The position numbers and the translations under genes were made by a program. This document shows positions 24,350 to 32,622 of a stretch of DNA of 34,449 bases, piece by piece; positions within the stretch are counted from its first letter, which is position 1, and every line of letters begins with the position of its first letter. The notes under the pieces are model-generated. The model did not search any database and was not told the DNA's origin. It worked only from the letters and a program-made list of their open reading frames with translations. This DNA is from Bacteroidia bacterium (lineage in GTDB: Bacteria; Bacteroidota; Bacteroidia; Bacteroidales; UBA12481): the NCBI GenBank assembly GCA_026391235.1, contig JAPLDV010000534.1:1-34449 (forward strand), read 5' to 3'.

Positions 24350-27300
24350 ACGAAGGACTATGAATAAAATGGTCATTCCTTTCTTTTTGTTTTTTTTAAC
24401 AGGGATCGTTTTGGGACAACCCTCCCCCGAAACTGAGCACGGATCTCCTTTTTTAAAAAACTTCTCGGCTGCAGATTACAAGGCACATGCACAGAATTTC
24501 GCCGTTGTCCGCGACCGTGACGGGATTCTCTATGCCGGAAATTTTGCCGGTGTACTTCAATATGATGGCGAATTCTGGCGACTGATACCGACTGCAAAAA
24601 CCACCAAAGTTTCAGCATTGGGCATCGATAGCGCCGGAACTGTTTTTGTGGGTGCACTGGGTGAAATCGGCTTGCTCAGATCCAACTCCCGTGGTGAACT
24701 GTTTTTTCAAACCCTGATCGATACGACCGGAGCAGCAGTGCCAGACTTTCAGGAGGTATTTCAGATATTATCAGCTCCTGATGGTGTTTATTTCATCACT
24801 AAAAAGGTTATTTTTAGATGGCATCAGGGGAAACTGGACCACTGGAGCCCGGAAAATGAGATTATTTCCGGATCCCGGATTTATCAGACCATCTATCTTC
24901 AGGTAAAAGAAAAGGGATTGATGATCTTCCGCAACGGAACATTCAATGCTGTTGCAAAGGGCGAAATGGTAACCGGTGCGATCGAAATCAAAGCCATGAT
25001 GCCCTATCCGGGTAATCAGGTTCTCATTGCCACCGGAACGCAGGGACTGTACATGGTTGATTCAAATGGCGTCAGGAAATTTATCACGCCTTCGGATGAT
25101 CTGTTTATGAAGAACCTGATCACTACCGGAGTTGCCCTCTCCGATGGTTCCTATGCCATTGGCACTTCACGCAAGGGAGTTATCGTCATGTATCCGAATG
25201 GTAATGTGAAACAGATTATCGATAATAAAGCGACCCTCCGGAATGAAAATGTGCAAGCTCTCTTTGCTGATGAAAACAACCTGCTTTGGGCTGCATTGAA
25301 CAATGGTATTGCGATGATCGAGGTGCCTTCGCCCCTAACCTTTTTTGATGAAAAATCGGGACTGAACGGGGCGGTTATAGATATCCTGCGCTGCAATGGC
25401 AGGTTGTATGTGTCGACCTACCAGGGGCTGTTTTTCTATGACCGGCAATCCTTCGGGTTTCAGCCTGTGCCCGAAATCATTACGGCTTGCTGGTCTTTGG
25501 TTCCGTTCGGAAATGATTTACTCGCAGCCACCTCACAGGGGGTTTTCCAGATTTCCAATCAGCATGCAAAAATGATCAGGGAAGGATTTGTCCTGTCGCT
25601 GGCCTGTTCCGCAACTGATCCATCGACTGTTTTTATCGGTGAAACCGGAGGGCTCGCTGTGATGAACAATCGGAACGGATCGTGGAAATCGAGGGAAATA
25701 GCCGGGGTGGTCGATGAAATCCATGAACTCCTCGAAGATGCCAGGGGAAATATCTGGGGTTCAACCCTTACCAAAGGGATTTTCAGATATTCCCCTAAAG
25801 CGGATACCCTCGGATTTTTCACGGCATCTTCAGGATTGTCTGAAACTGCAGGAAGTACCATTAACCTGATCGGGGGCAGGATGAGTGTATCAACCCGTAC
25901 AGGAGTTTTTCTTTTTGATGATGCCAGTCAAACCTTCAGAATGACCATGCTGGTAAAGACTGATACTACCGCAGAAAGCCCGTGGTTTTCGAAAATTGCC
26001 GAAAACCAACACGGCGATCTTTGGGTGAATGCCGGTGATGAAAGCCATATCATGCTTCTGGAAAAAAAGGGTGAATCATTCGAACCTTACCAATTGCCCT
26101 TTCTGCCTATTGCAGATTATGTTATATGGGCAATCTTCCCCGAACCAGGTGGCGTGACCTGGTTTGGAGGACCCGATGGCCTGATCAGGTACGATCAGTC
26201 GGTGAGGATGTTAAAACCGGATCCTAATCCAACACTTATCCGGCTGATCACCACCCCCGGCGACTCAGTGATTTTCGCCGGAAACAAGGTGCGGGGCGAT
26301 TCGCTGCCTGTTGAAATCAATACATTCAAATACCAGAATAATTCGTTGCGTTTTGAATTTTCGGCTCCGTTCTATTCCCCCAAAGGAGAAAATCAATACC
26401 AGTATATTCTCGAAGGGTTCGAGGATACCTGGTCAGACTGGACCACCCAGACTCAAAAAGAGTACACCAACCTCCCAAAAGGAAAGTTCACCTTCAAAGT
26501 GAAGGGACGCAACGTATATGAAAAGACAGCCCAAGAGGCAAAATTCAGTTTTCGGATACTTTCTCCCTGGCACACAACCCTTTGGGCGTATTTTATCTAT
26601 TTTTTTCTGGCCGCTGCTGTGATTTACCTGTTTGTGGTCGTTCGGAACCGCCAGCTGATCAGGGAAAAGCGCACCCTCGAACAAAGAATTGCTGACCGTA
26701 CCGCAGAAGTGGTGCAGCAGAAGGAGGAAATCGTGAAACAATCGGATGAACTCGCCGATAAGAATGACGAACTTGAAAAAATCAATACCACAGTTAAATC
26801 GATCAATTCGGAAATAAACTTCGAGAAATTGCTTCAATCGCTACTCGAAAAAATGAAGGTTATCCGGTCGGTAGAAAAATCGACTGCGCTGGTTTTCGAT
26901 AAGAATGCAGGCGCATTTAAATTTAAAGCCAGCTTCGGCTGGGAATTGCGGCAAATTGCTGATGTCAAACTCAGTTTGGATGAAGCTGAGAAACGCTACC
27001 TGAAAAATGCTGAAGAGGTTTATGAAGATGTTTTTCTGAAAACTGATTTTTCCACCTGGGAGGGCAGGTCCATCGTGAATGAATTTGCAATTCCAAAAAC
27101 CATGCTGGTTCTGGTAATCAGAGTTGAAAACAAGGTGGAGGCTTTTCTGATTCTTGAAAACATGAACCGGGAACATGCTTTTCAAAGCAAGGATCTGAGT
27201 TTCATCAGGAATTCGAAGGAGCACATCATATCCGCTTTCATCCGCACCAGGATTCTCGAAGATTTACAACTTACCCTGCAAAACCTCAAAGACACCCAGG

Positions 27301-28097
27301 ATCAGCTGGTGCAGTCGGAGAAACTGGCTTCACTGGGCGCACTTATTGCAGGTATTGCCCATGAAATTCAAAACCCATTGAATTTTGTCAATAATTTCTC
27401 GTCATTATCTGCTGATCTCGCAGATGAGCTTCTTGATTTTTTAAATGAAATGAAAGATACCCTTACACCTGCAAAATATGCCGATATCGGGGAGGTAATC
27501 GGGATGATCAAGGGGAATGTGGAAAAAATCCATGATCACGGACAACGCGCTGAAAGTATTGTAAAAGGTATGCTGCAGCATTCACGTGGCAAAACCGGGG
27601 AATTCGAGCAGGTGGCGATCAATAACCTGGTTTCCGAATATGTTAACCTTGCCTATCACGGCATGCGGGCAAAAGATAAAAGCTTCAACACCAGCATCAA
27701 AACACAATTGGATCCGGAGGTGGGAAAAGCCAGCATCATCCCGCAGGATCTGAGCCGTGTAATCCTCAATATTGTCAACAATTCGTGCTATGCGCTCGAT
27801 GAAAAAGTTAAAAAGGGTATCCCGGGATATAGCCCTGAAGTGATTATCAGCACGAAAAAAATCGGCGACAAAATTGAAATCGGGATCAGGGATAATGGGA
27901 CCGGTATCCCTGAACAGGTACGCGAAAAAATATTCAACCCGTTTTTCACTACCAAGCCCACCGGACAAGGGACAGGATTGGGCCTTTCGTTGAGTTTCGA
28001 CATTGTAACACAAATCCACAAGGGTAAACTAGAGGTCAGATCCAAAGAGGGAGAATTTACCGAGTTTATTATCACTATCCCTGAAAAGCAATCGTGA
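24342..28097 (+). CDS. Propeller-type sensor histidine kinase
   Basis: The 1251-residue protein has a signal/anchor peptide, then a periplasmic region of two-component-regulator propeller repeats (about 40-640; DRDGILYAGNFAGVLQYDGEFW, DARGNIWGSTLTKGIFRY), a Y_Y_Y domain (about 660-745; SLRFEFSAPFYSP, YTNLPKGKFTFKVKGRN) and a transmembrane helix near 750-772. Inside the cell follow a coiled coil, a GAF-like region (about 830-970) and a kinase core. The phospho-acceptor is H1007 in GIAHEIQNPLNF. N-box NIVNNSCYALDEK, G1 DNGTGIP and G2 GQGTGLGLS are intact. No receiver or DNA-binding domain is attached and no response regulator lies in the window. It overlaps the transporter gene by 8 bp and the next gene by 4 bp. 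An ATG at 24360, preceded by AAGGA, is an alternative start. Confidence 0.93.
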   Translation: MPKRRTMNKMVIPFFLFFLTGIVLGQPSPETEHGSPFLKNFSAADYKAHAQNFAVVRDRDGILYAGNFAGVLQYDGEFWRLIPTAKTTKVSALGIDSAGTVFVGALGEIGLLRSNSRGELFFQTLIDTTGAAVPDFQEVFQILSAPDGVYFITKKVIFRWHQGKLDHWSPENEIISGSRIYQTIYLQVKEKGLMIFRNGTFNAVAKGEMVTGAIEIKAMMPYPGNQVLIATGTQGLYMVDSNGVRKFITPSDDLFMKNLITTGVALSDGSYAIGTSRKGVIVMYPNGNVKQIIDNKATLRNENVQALFADENNLLWAALNNGIAMIEVPSPLTFFDEKSGLNGAVIDILRCNGRLYVSTYQGLFFYDRQSFGFQPVPEIITACWSLVPFGNDLLAATSQGVFQISNQHAKMIREGFVLSLACSATDPSTVFIGETGGLAVMNNRNGSWKSREIAGVVDEIHELLEDARGNIWGSTLTKGIFRYSPKADTLGFFTASSGLSETAGSTINLIGGRMSVSTRTGVFLFDDASQTFRMTMLVKTDTTAESPWFSKIAENQHGDLWVNAGDESHIMLLEKKGESFEPYQLPFLPIADYVIWAIFPEPGGVTWFGGPDGLIRYDQSVRMLKPDPNPTLIRLITTPGDSVIFAGNKVRGDSLPVEINTFKYQNNSLRFEFSAPFYSPKGENQYQYILEGFEDTWSDWTTQTQKEYTNLPKGKFTFKVKGRNVYEKTAQEAKFSFRILSPWHTTLWAYFIYFFLAAAVIYLFVVVRNRQLIREKRTLEQRIADRTAEVVQQKEEIVKQSDELADKNDELEKINTTVKSINSEINFEKLLQSLLEKMKVIRSVEKSTALVFDKNAGAFKFKASFGWELRQIADVKLSLDEAEKRYLKNAEEVYEDVFLKTDFSTWEGRSIVNEFAIPKTMLVLVIRVENKVEAFLILENMNREHAFQSKDLSFIRNSKEHIISAFIRTRILEDLQLTLQNLKDTQDQLVQSEKLASLGALIAGIAHEIQNPLNFVNNFSSLSADLADELLDFLNEMKDTLTPAKYADIGEVIGMIKGNVEKIHDHGQRAESIVKGMLQHSRGKTGEFEQVAINNLVSEYVNLAYHGMRAKDKSFNTSIKTQLDPEVGKASIIPQDLSRVILNIVNNSCYALDEKVKKGIPGYSPEVIISTKKIGDKIEIGIRDNGTGIPEQVREKIFNPFFTTKPTGQGTGLGLSLSFDIVTQIHKGKLEVRSKEGEFTEFIITIPEKQS

Positions 28098-28729
28098 TGA
28101 TGATACACCGACACTGCAGCAAGAAACCGCCAATCTTTTTTTTCGCCGGTTTTCTCATGGCTTCATCGGTCAGCGGACAATCCATCTTCAAGATCAATCA
28201 ATACAATGTCTACTATAATAAAGGCTTTATGCCCATTGCTACGCTGTTTGCCAATCATCAATTCACAGATAAGCTGAGTATTACAAGTTATTTTTATGTA
28301 AACGCCTATCAGAAAAACAGCTGGGGAGAAGGGCTGGTTGGATTAACCTATACACCGGTGCCTGGGATTTCCATAGGTTGTCTTGGCGGACTGCAATCGA
28401 ATGACCCGGTCGTCTGGCGGATTTCGCCCATTGTAATCCTCAGCAAAAATCAATTTTCCTTTTTTGGGGCGTTTGAATCCGGTGGCAAGCGATACCGGTG
28501 GGATGCAATGGGCCTTTATTCAGTGAAAGCATTTAAGTTCGGCGCCGAACTCATCCGGTATTATCAGATGTATGCCGCCGGTCCGCGTATTGAATTCTCT
28601 TTCATTAAAAAACAGCCCATCACTATTTTTTACAGTGGATTATGGGACTGGGTGAACAGCCGGTATGCATCGATGTTCGGAATTTACTCCAGCTTTGGAG
28701 CGAATAAAAAAAACGGTATAAGGCCCTAG
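28094..28729 (+). CDS. Small outer-membrane-type protein
   Basis: The 211-residue protein starts within ATGA shared with the kinase stop. A signal peptide of about 29 residues ends VSGQ. The remainder alternates hydrophobic and polar residues with many aromatics (ITSYFYVNAY, YTPVPGISIGCLGG, PITIFYSGLWDW), as in 8- to 10-strand outer-membrane barrels. I know no named family. As last gene of the operon it could be a partner or exit channel for the TonB receptor or a surface sensor for the kinase; both are guesses. Its TAG stop lies in a CTAG that also gives the stop of the convergent gene. Confidence 0.8.
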   Translation: MMMIHRHCSKKPPIFFFAGFLMASSVSGQSIFKINQYNVYYNKGFMPIATLFANHQFTDKLSITSYFYVNAYQKNSWGEGLVGLTYTPVPGISIGCLGGLQSNDPVVWRISPIVILSKNQFSFFGAFESGGKRYRWDAMGLYSVKAFKFGAELIRYYQMYAAGPRIEFSFIKKQPITIFYSGLWDWVNSRYASMFGIYSSFGANKKNGIRP

Positions 28730-29208
28730 TTCCTGATTTTCGCCTGGTATTCCTTCATCTGCTTTGTCGGCTCGATAATAGAATAGCCTTTCCAGATAGT
28801 ATCGGAATAGGATGTTATGCGTTCTGGTTTTACCCCTTTTTCCTGAATTCTCTTAAACTTCTCTTCGCTGCTGCTTTCCCGGTAAACCACCAGCGTCTCG
28901 TAGCAGGCTTCCTGGAGTACCTGCAGGTTCATCCGCAATGCTGCTTCATTCAATTTTTTGTTCAGAATGGGCCGTTTTTGTTTTCTGATTATTTCAAATG
29001 ACCGGTCAACCCCATACCCGGTTGAACCGGTTCTCATCGAGTATTTCAGGTAATAGCCCAAATTATCCTTTTCCCAGAGCAGCAATCCGTCATCCTTTTC
29101 CTCACTGTAACTGATCCCCAGGAGGTCGAACCCATTGTCTTTTTTCCTCTCCCGGAGTGAGTATTCAATTCTCAGAATGGCATAGCTTTCGATCGAAATA
29201 TAAATCAT
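28726..29208 (-). pseudogene. 5'-truncated carboxypeptidase-regulatory-like protein
   Basis: The 160-codon frame reads IYISIESYAILRIEYSL near its start, which matches the inner part of Bacteroidota exported proteins with a CarboxypepD_reg-like N-terminus. Upstream codons in the same frame (SGKAGADYQG) continue the likeness until a TAA near 29243. The N-terminal domain and signal peptide are therefore missing, and the nearby ATG at 29208 is probably not an original start. The rest, charged and ending YQAKIRN, seems intact. It could be a translated fragment, but a decayed gene is more likely. It converges with the operon's last gene. Confidence 0.6.
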
Positions 29209-29245
29209 CCCCTGGTAGTCGGCTCCTGCTTTACCGGAAAAGCAT

Positions 29246-29253
29246 TAGATTTG
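29246..29253 (+). promoter_or_regulatory. Predicted -7 box (TAGATTTG) of the DUF169 gene
   Basis: TAGATTTG fits TAnnTTTG and lies 50 bp upstream of the ATG at 29304, which would give a leader of about 45 nt. No clear -33 TTG is seen. Confidence 0.4.
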
Positions 29254-29303
29254 GGATCATTAAACAAAATCTCAAAGATGGATTGATATAAAATATAGAA
29301 ACC

Positions 29304-30059
29304 ATGGACTTAAAACTTAAAGAAAAATTTCTCGGATTGTGGAAAAACCATTTTGGAATTGCTGAATTGCCCATAGTCTTTTATTATCACCAGGAGATCC
29401 ATCATGCCATACCTGTTGCCAGGGCAAAAGGCAGAAGCTGTATTATCTGCGAACTGGCCAAAGTCAGAAATGGTGAATCCCTTGCCTATGATTCAGAAGC
29501 AATTGCCTGTGCTGGCGCAAAACGATATCTAGGTTATTCCGAAAATATTCGTCCGAATTTTGAATATTTTTTATCATGCGGCATTCCCGGCAAAATGGAG
29601 GGTGAACGCTACATCAGAACTCCGGAAATGGTATTGGAATTACAAAAACATCAGAAAACAATAAAAGAGGCTAAAGGTAATTTCATCATTTTCAAACGGT
29701 GGGATAAGCTGGAGGAATTCGATGAGCCGGCAGTGGTAATTTTCTTTGCAAAACCCGACGTTTTGTCAGGTCTTTTCACCCTGGCAAATTTTGATCAAAC
29801 GGAGCCAAACAGCACTTTCTCTCCGTTTGGCGCCGGTTGCGGCACTATAGTACATTATCCTTATCTTGAAAAGGATGCTGACCGTCCCAGGGCAGTAATC
29901 GGAATGTTCGATCCTTCTGCACGTCCATGTGTTCCAAAAGATACTTTATCGTTTGCCGTTCCCATGATAAAATTCGAAAGGATGGTTGATTATATGGAAG
30001 AAAGTTTTCTGATTACCGACACCTGGAAAATAGTTAGAAAAAGAATAAACATAGAATAA
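29304..30059 (+). CDS. DUF169 family protein
   Basis: The 251-residue soluble protein has the outline of DUF169: ELPIVFYYHQE at 21-31, a Cys-bearing segment SCIICELAKVRNGESLAY (45-62), a second Cys in IACAGAKRYLGY (67-78), C92 in the segment FLSCGIPGKMEGERYIRTP, and an FGAGCGTIV loop. Cysteines 46, 49, 69 and 92 are possible metal or cofactor ligands. No signal peptide is present. The biochemical role of DUF169 is not established; some members occur near redox or corrinoid genes in anaerobes, which cannot be tested here. It stands alone, with its own predicted promoter. Confidence 0.85.
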   Translation: MDLKLKEKFLGLWKNHFGIAELPIVFYYHQEIHHAIPVARAKGRSCIICELAKVRNGESLAYDSEAIACAGAKRYLGYSENIRPNFEYFLSCGIPGKMEGERYIRTPEMVLELQKHQKTIKEAKGNFIIFKRWDKLEEFDEPAVVIFFAKPDVLSGLFTLANFDQTEPNSTFSPFGAGCGTIVHYPYLEKDADRPRAVIGMFDPSARPCVPKDTLSFAVPMIKFERMVDYMEESFLITDTWKIVRKRINIE

Positions 30060-30083
30060 CTGCTCAATCAGGCGGGGAAAAAG

Positions 30084-30091
30084 TAACTTTG
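30084..30091 (+). promoter_or_regulatory. Predicted -7 box (TAACTTTG) of the DUF2279 gene
   Basis: TAACTTTG fits TAnnTTTG, 48 bp before the ATG at 30140. This supports 30140 as the start over the in-frame TTG at 30089, which lies inside the box. Confidence 0.5.
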
Positions 30092-30139
30092 GATATCAGC
30101 AGATCCGTAGCATTCTGTCTTTCAAATGAGTCTGAAGTC

Positions 30140-31057
30140 ATGAAAAGGCATATTATTCTGATGATTGTCATGATCCTGCTCATCACGGATCCGATCCATG
30201 CCCAAAGCCGTCCGGCCGTCCGGGATACAACTCATATCAACAAGAGAATACTCACCCAGGCGATATTGGCCGAAAGTGCTTTTTATATCGGGGGGATGTC
30301 CTACCTTCAGTTCATCTGGTATAAGGACCACAAACGGGTACCCTTTGAGTTTTACAATGATAACAAAGGATATTTGCAGATTGAAAAATTCGGTCATGCC
30401 TTCTGTTCCTACATGGAAAGCTATATAGGTTACCAATGGCTCAGGCATGCCGGGGTTAAGAAGAACCCGGCTCTGGTCTATGGCGGAACGCTGGGAATTA
30501 TCCTCCAGGCACCCATCGAAATATTTGACGGGCTATACGAAGGATGGGGATTTTCATGGGGCGATATCATCGCCAATACAGCCGGTTCCGCGTTTCTGAT
30601 CGGCCAGGAACTGCTATTCAATGAACAACTTATTAAATACAAGCTTAGCTATTGGAAATCGCCGTACCTGGATAAGGCCAACGGATATCTGGGTAAAAAT
30701 GCCTTCGACGGATTTTTCTACGACTACAACGGTCACAATTACTGGTTATCCATGCCGGTCAACCGGATCATCCCGGTCGGGAAGATCCCTGATTGGCTCA
30801 GTATATCTGCAGGATACAGCGCCAACGGCATGTTCGGGGAATTTAAGAATATCAGGTACTATCGCGGGACATGGATCCCCGAAACCGAAAGATACCGGCA
30901 ATTTCTGCTGTCGCTGGATATCGACTGGACCAAAATCAAAACAAATTCCCGGTTCTTGAAAAAAGTCCTGAATGCGATGGTATTCATCAAGCTCCCTTTC
31001 CCGGCCATTGAGCTCAACACGCTGGGGAAAATGAAGGGTTATTGGATGTATTGGTGA
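30140..31057 (+). CDS. DUF2279 family exported protein
   Basis: From the ATG at 30140 the protein has 305 residues with a signal peptide ending PIHAQ. The centre matches DUF2279: EKFGHAFCSYMESYIGYQWL, then QAPIEIFDGLYEGWGFSWGDIIANTAGSAFLIGQ as a membrane-facing helical part. The C-terminal third has alternating aromatic strands (SISAGYSANGMFG), typical of an outer-membrane or periplasmic beta-rich tail. Function is unknown; many Bacteroidota carry one copy. It is not obviously linked to its neighbours. Confidence 0.87.
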   Translation: MKRHIILMIVMILLITDPIHAQSRPAVRDTTHINKRILTQAILAESAFYIGGMSYLQFIWYKDHKRVPFEFYNDNKGYLQIEKFGHAFCSYMESYIGYQWLRHAGVKKNPALVYGGTLGIILQAPIEIFDGLYEGWGFSWGDIIANTAGSAFLIGQELLFNEQLIKYKLSYWKSPYLDKANGYLGKNAFDGFFYDYNGHNYWLSMPVNRIIPVGKIPDWLSISAGYSANGMFGEFKNIRYYRGTWIPETERYRQFLLSLDIDWTKIKTNSRFLKKVLNAMVFIKLPFPAIELNTLGKMKGYWMYW

Positions 31058-31075
31058 TGCCTTGCCAGGTTTATT

Positions 31076-32443
31076 TTAGTGAGCGTGTATCATCATATTT
31101 TCACGATGCAGAATATTTCCATTACAGGAAATACTGACTACATAGATACCAGAAACAGGAGGTTTGAAATCCAGTGGTGTGGCGTTTCCGGTAAGGATCT
31201 TCTCATATATTATTTTACCTTGCAAATCATAGATTATTAATACGGTACCTGTAGATACATTAAGATTCGACCTGATTTCAATCCGATTATAGGAATCATT
31301 ATGAATTGAATAATTCCGTGACGCAAAAGGTGAAGGTAAAATACTGGTGGTCAGGTCATTAAACGCATCCAATGCTTTACGTGCTTTTCCGTCCCAATTA
31401 AACAGTGAATAATAAGCGCCACCGATGTCACCCGCCCAGATCACCTCTCCACCCCAATAATAGAGCCCTTTGACTTTTGGATATTTTTTGGCCAGGTTAA
31501 AGATTGCCTGCAGATAGTCATACTGTCCCTGCTCAGTAAAAGGGAAAGGCAACTGGTTTTGGGTAACCACGCTCCATGATGGAAGTGTTCCGCCGGATGG
31601 ATAATTGGTTTCGGCAATAATTATATTCTGATTGTAATGGGAATTCAGGTAGGCCAGGTTATCGTCGAGCTGCGATATCACACCGTGCCAGACAACATAG
31701 TAGCTTAATCCGATTACATCGAACTGAACATCATATTTCAGGAGGCTGTCGATGAATATTCTGGAATCGGATAACGATCCGCCGGTGGCAGCATGTAAAA
31801 CCACCGGAATGGCAGTTCCATTGGTTGACTCGCGTACCCCACGGATGGCTGACTTGAGCAAGGTTGAAAAATTCCGGTAGTTTGGGATATTTCCTTTCCA
31901 GTTGCCGCCATCGGGCCAGAGCATGCCATGACTGATTTCATTGCCGGTTTGAACCATATCCGGGTAAACACCATTTTCGGCAAATGTGTTCAGGATTTTT
32001 TTCGTGTAAGCATAAATGCTATCGTTTAAGGTATTGAAATTCAAAGCAGTCCAGGCAGCAGGCTTTGTTTGTCTGGAAGGATCAGCCCAGGTATCACTGT
32101 AATGGAAATCCAGCAGCAGCTTCATCCCGGAGGCTTTGATGAGCTTTGCCAAAGCGATGGTATAAGGAAGTGAGTTTACCGTTCCGTTCGAGCTGCTGCC
32201 ATCGGGTGTATGAAAAAGCCGCAAACGGGCATAATCGATATTTTTACTTTTAAACGCTGCAATAGCATCAACCTGTTTGTTGTCAATATAATAAATGCCT
32301 CCTTTATCAGTAATTGCCTTTACCAGGGAAAGATCAGCTCCTATCTGGAAGGAATCGATATTTATTGGCTGATACTGTCCGAAAAGAGATAATCCGGATA
32401 TAATCAGGACGAGGAAAAAAACAAATATTCTTAGTGTTTTCAT
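31076..32443 (-). CDS. Secreted GH53 endo-beta-1,4-galactanase with T9SS sorting domain
   Basis: The 455-residue protein has a signal peptide (to about residue 22) and a complete GH53 catalytic domain. GADLSLVK opens the barrel at 35-42, RLRLFHTP is at 73-80 and LDFHYSDTWADPSRQTKPAAW at 111-131. QTGNEISHGMLWP (165-177) carries the acid/base E169, and IIAETNYP (275-282) the nucleophile E278. The last ~80 residues form a T9SS type A domain (LIIYDLQGKIIYE, then PVSGIYVVSI). The enzyme would cleave beta-1,4-galactan side chains of pectin outside the cell. It is divergently placed from the GntP-family permease gene. The family call is firm. Confidence 0.95.
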   Translation of the reverse strand: MKTLRIFVFFLVLIISGLSLFGQYQPINIDSFQIGADLSLVKAITDKGGIYYIDNKQVDAIAAFKSKNIDYARLRLFHTPDGSSSNGTVNSLPYTIALAKLIKASGMKLLLDFHYSDTWADPSRQTKPAAWTALNFNTLNDSIYAYTKKILNTFAENGVYPDMVQTGNEISHGMLWPDGGNWKGNIPNYRNFSTLLKSAIRGVRESTNGTAIPVVLHAATGGSLSDSRIFIDSLLKYDVQFDVIGLSYYVVWHGVISQLDDNLAYLNSHYNQNIIIAETNYPSGGTLPSWSVVTQNQLPFPFTEQGQYDYLQAIFNLAKKYPKVKGLYYWGGEVIWAGDIGGAYYSLFNWDGKARKALDAFNDLTTSILPSPFASRNYSIHNDSYNRIEIRSNLNVSTGTVLIIYDLQGKIIYEKILTGNATPLDFKPPVSGIYVVSISCNGNILHRENMMIHAH

Positions 32444-32572
32444 CAGGGCATCATGTATACAAATATAACTTTTTCCATTGCTGAATTTTCCCGTGTAAAA
32501 TTACCGGCCCTTGCAGAGCGCTATTTATCCTGTACCTCAGAACATCAGAAGAGCGCCAACCTCAGGAATGGC

Positions 32573-32580
32573 TACCTTTG
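32573..32580 (+). promoter_or_regulatory. Predicted -7 box (TACCTTTG) of the permease gene
   Basis: TACCTTTG fits TAnnTTTG and lies 42 bp before the ATG at 32623, giving a leader of about 36 nt. No good -33 TTG is seen. Confidence 0.5.
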
Positions 32581-32622
32581 AGAAAATAAAAAATGCAGTT
32601 TCAAAAATAAAAAGAAGAAAAC

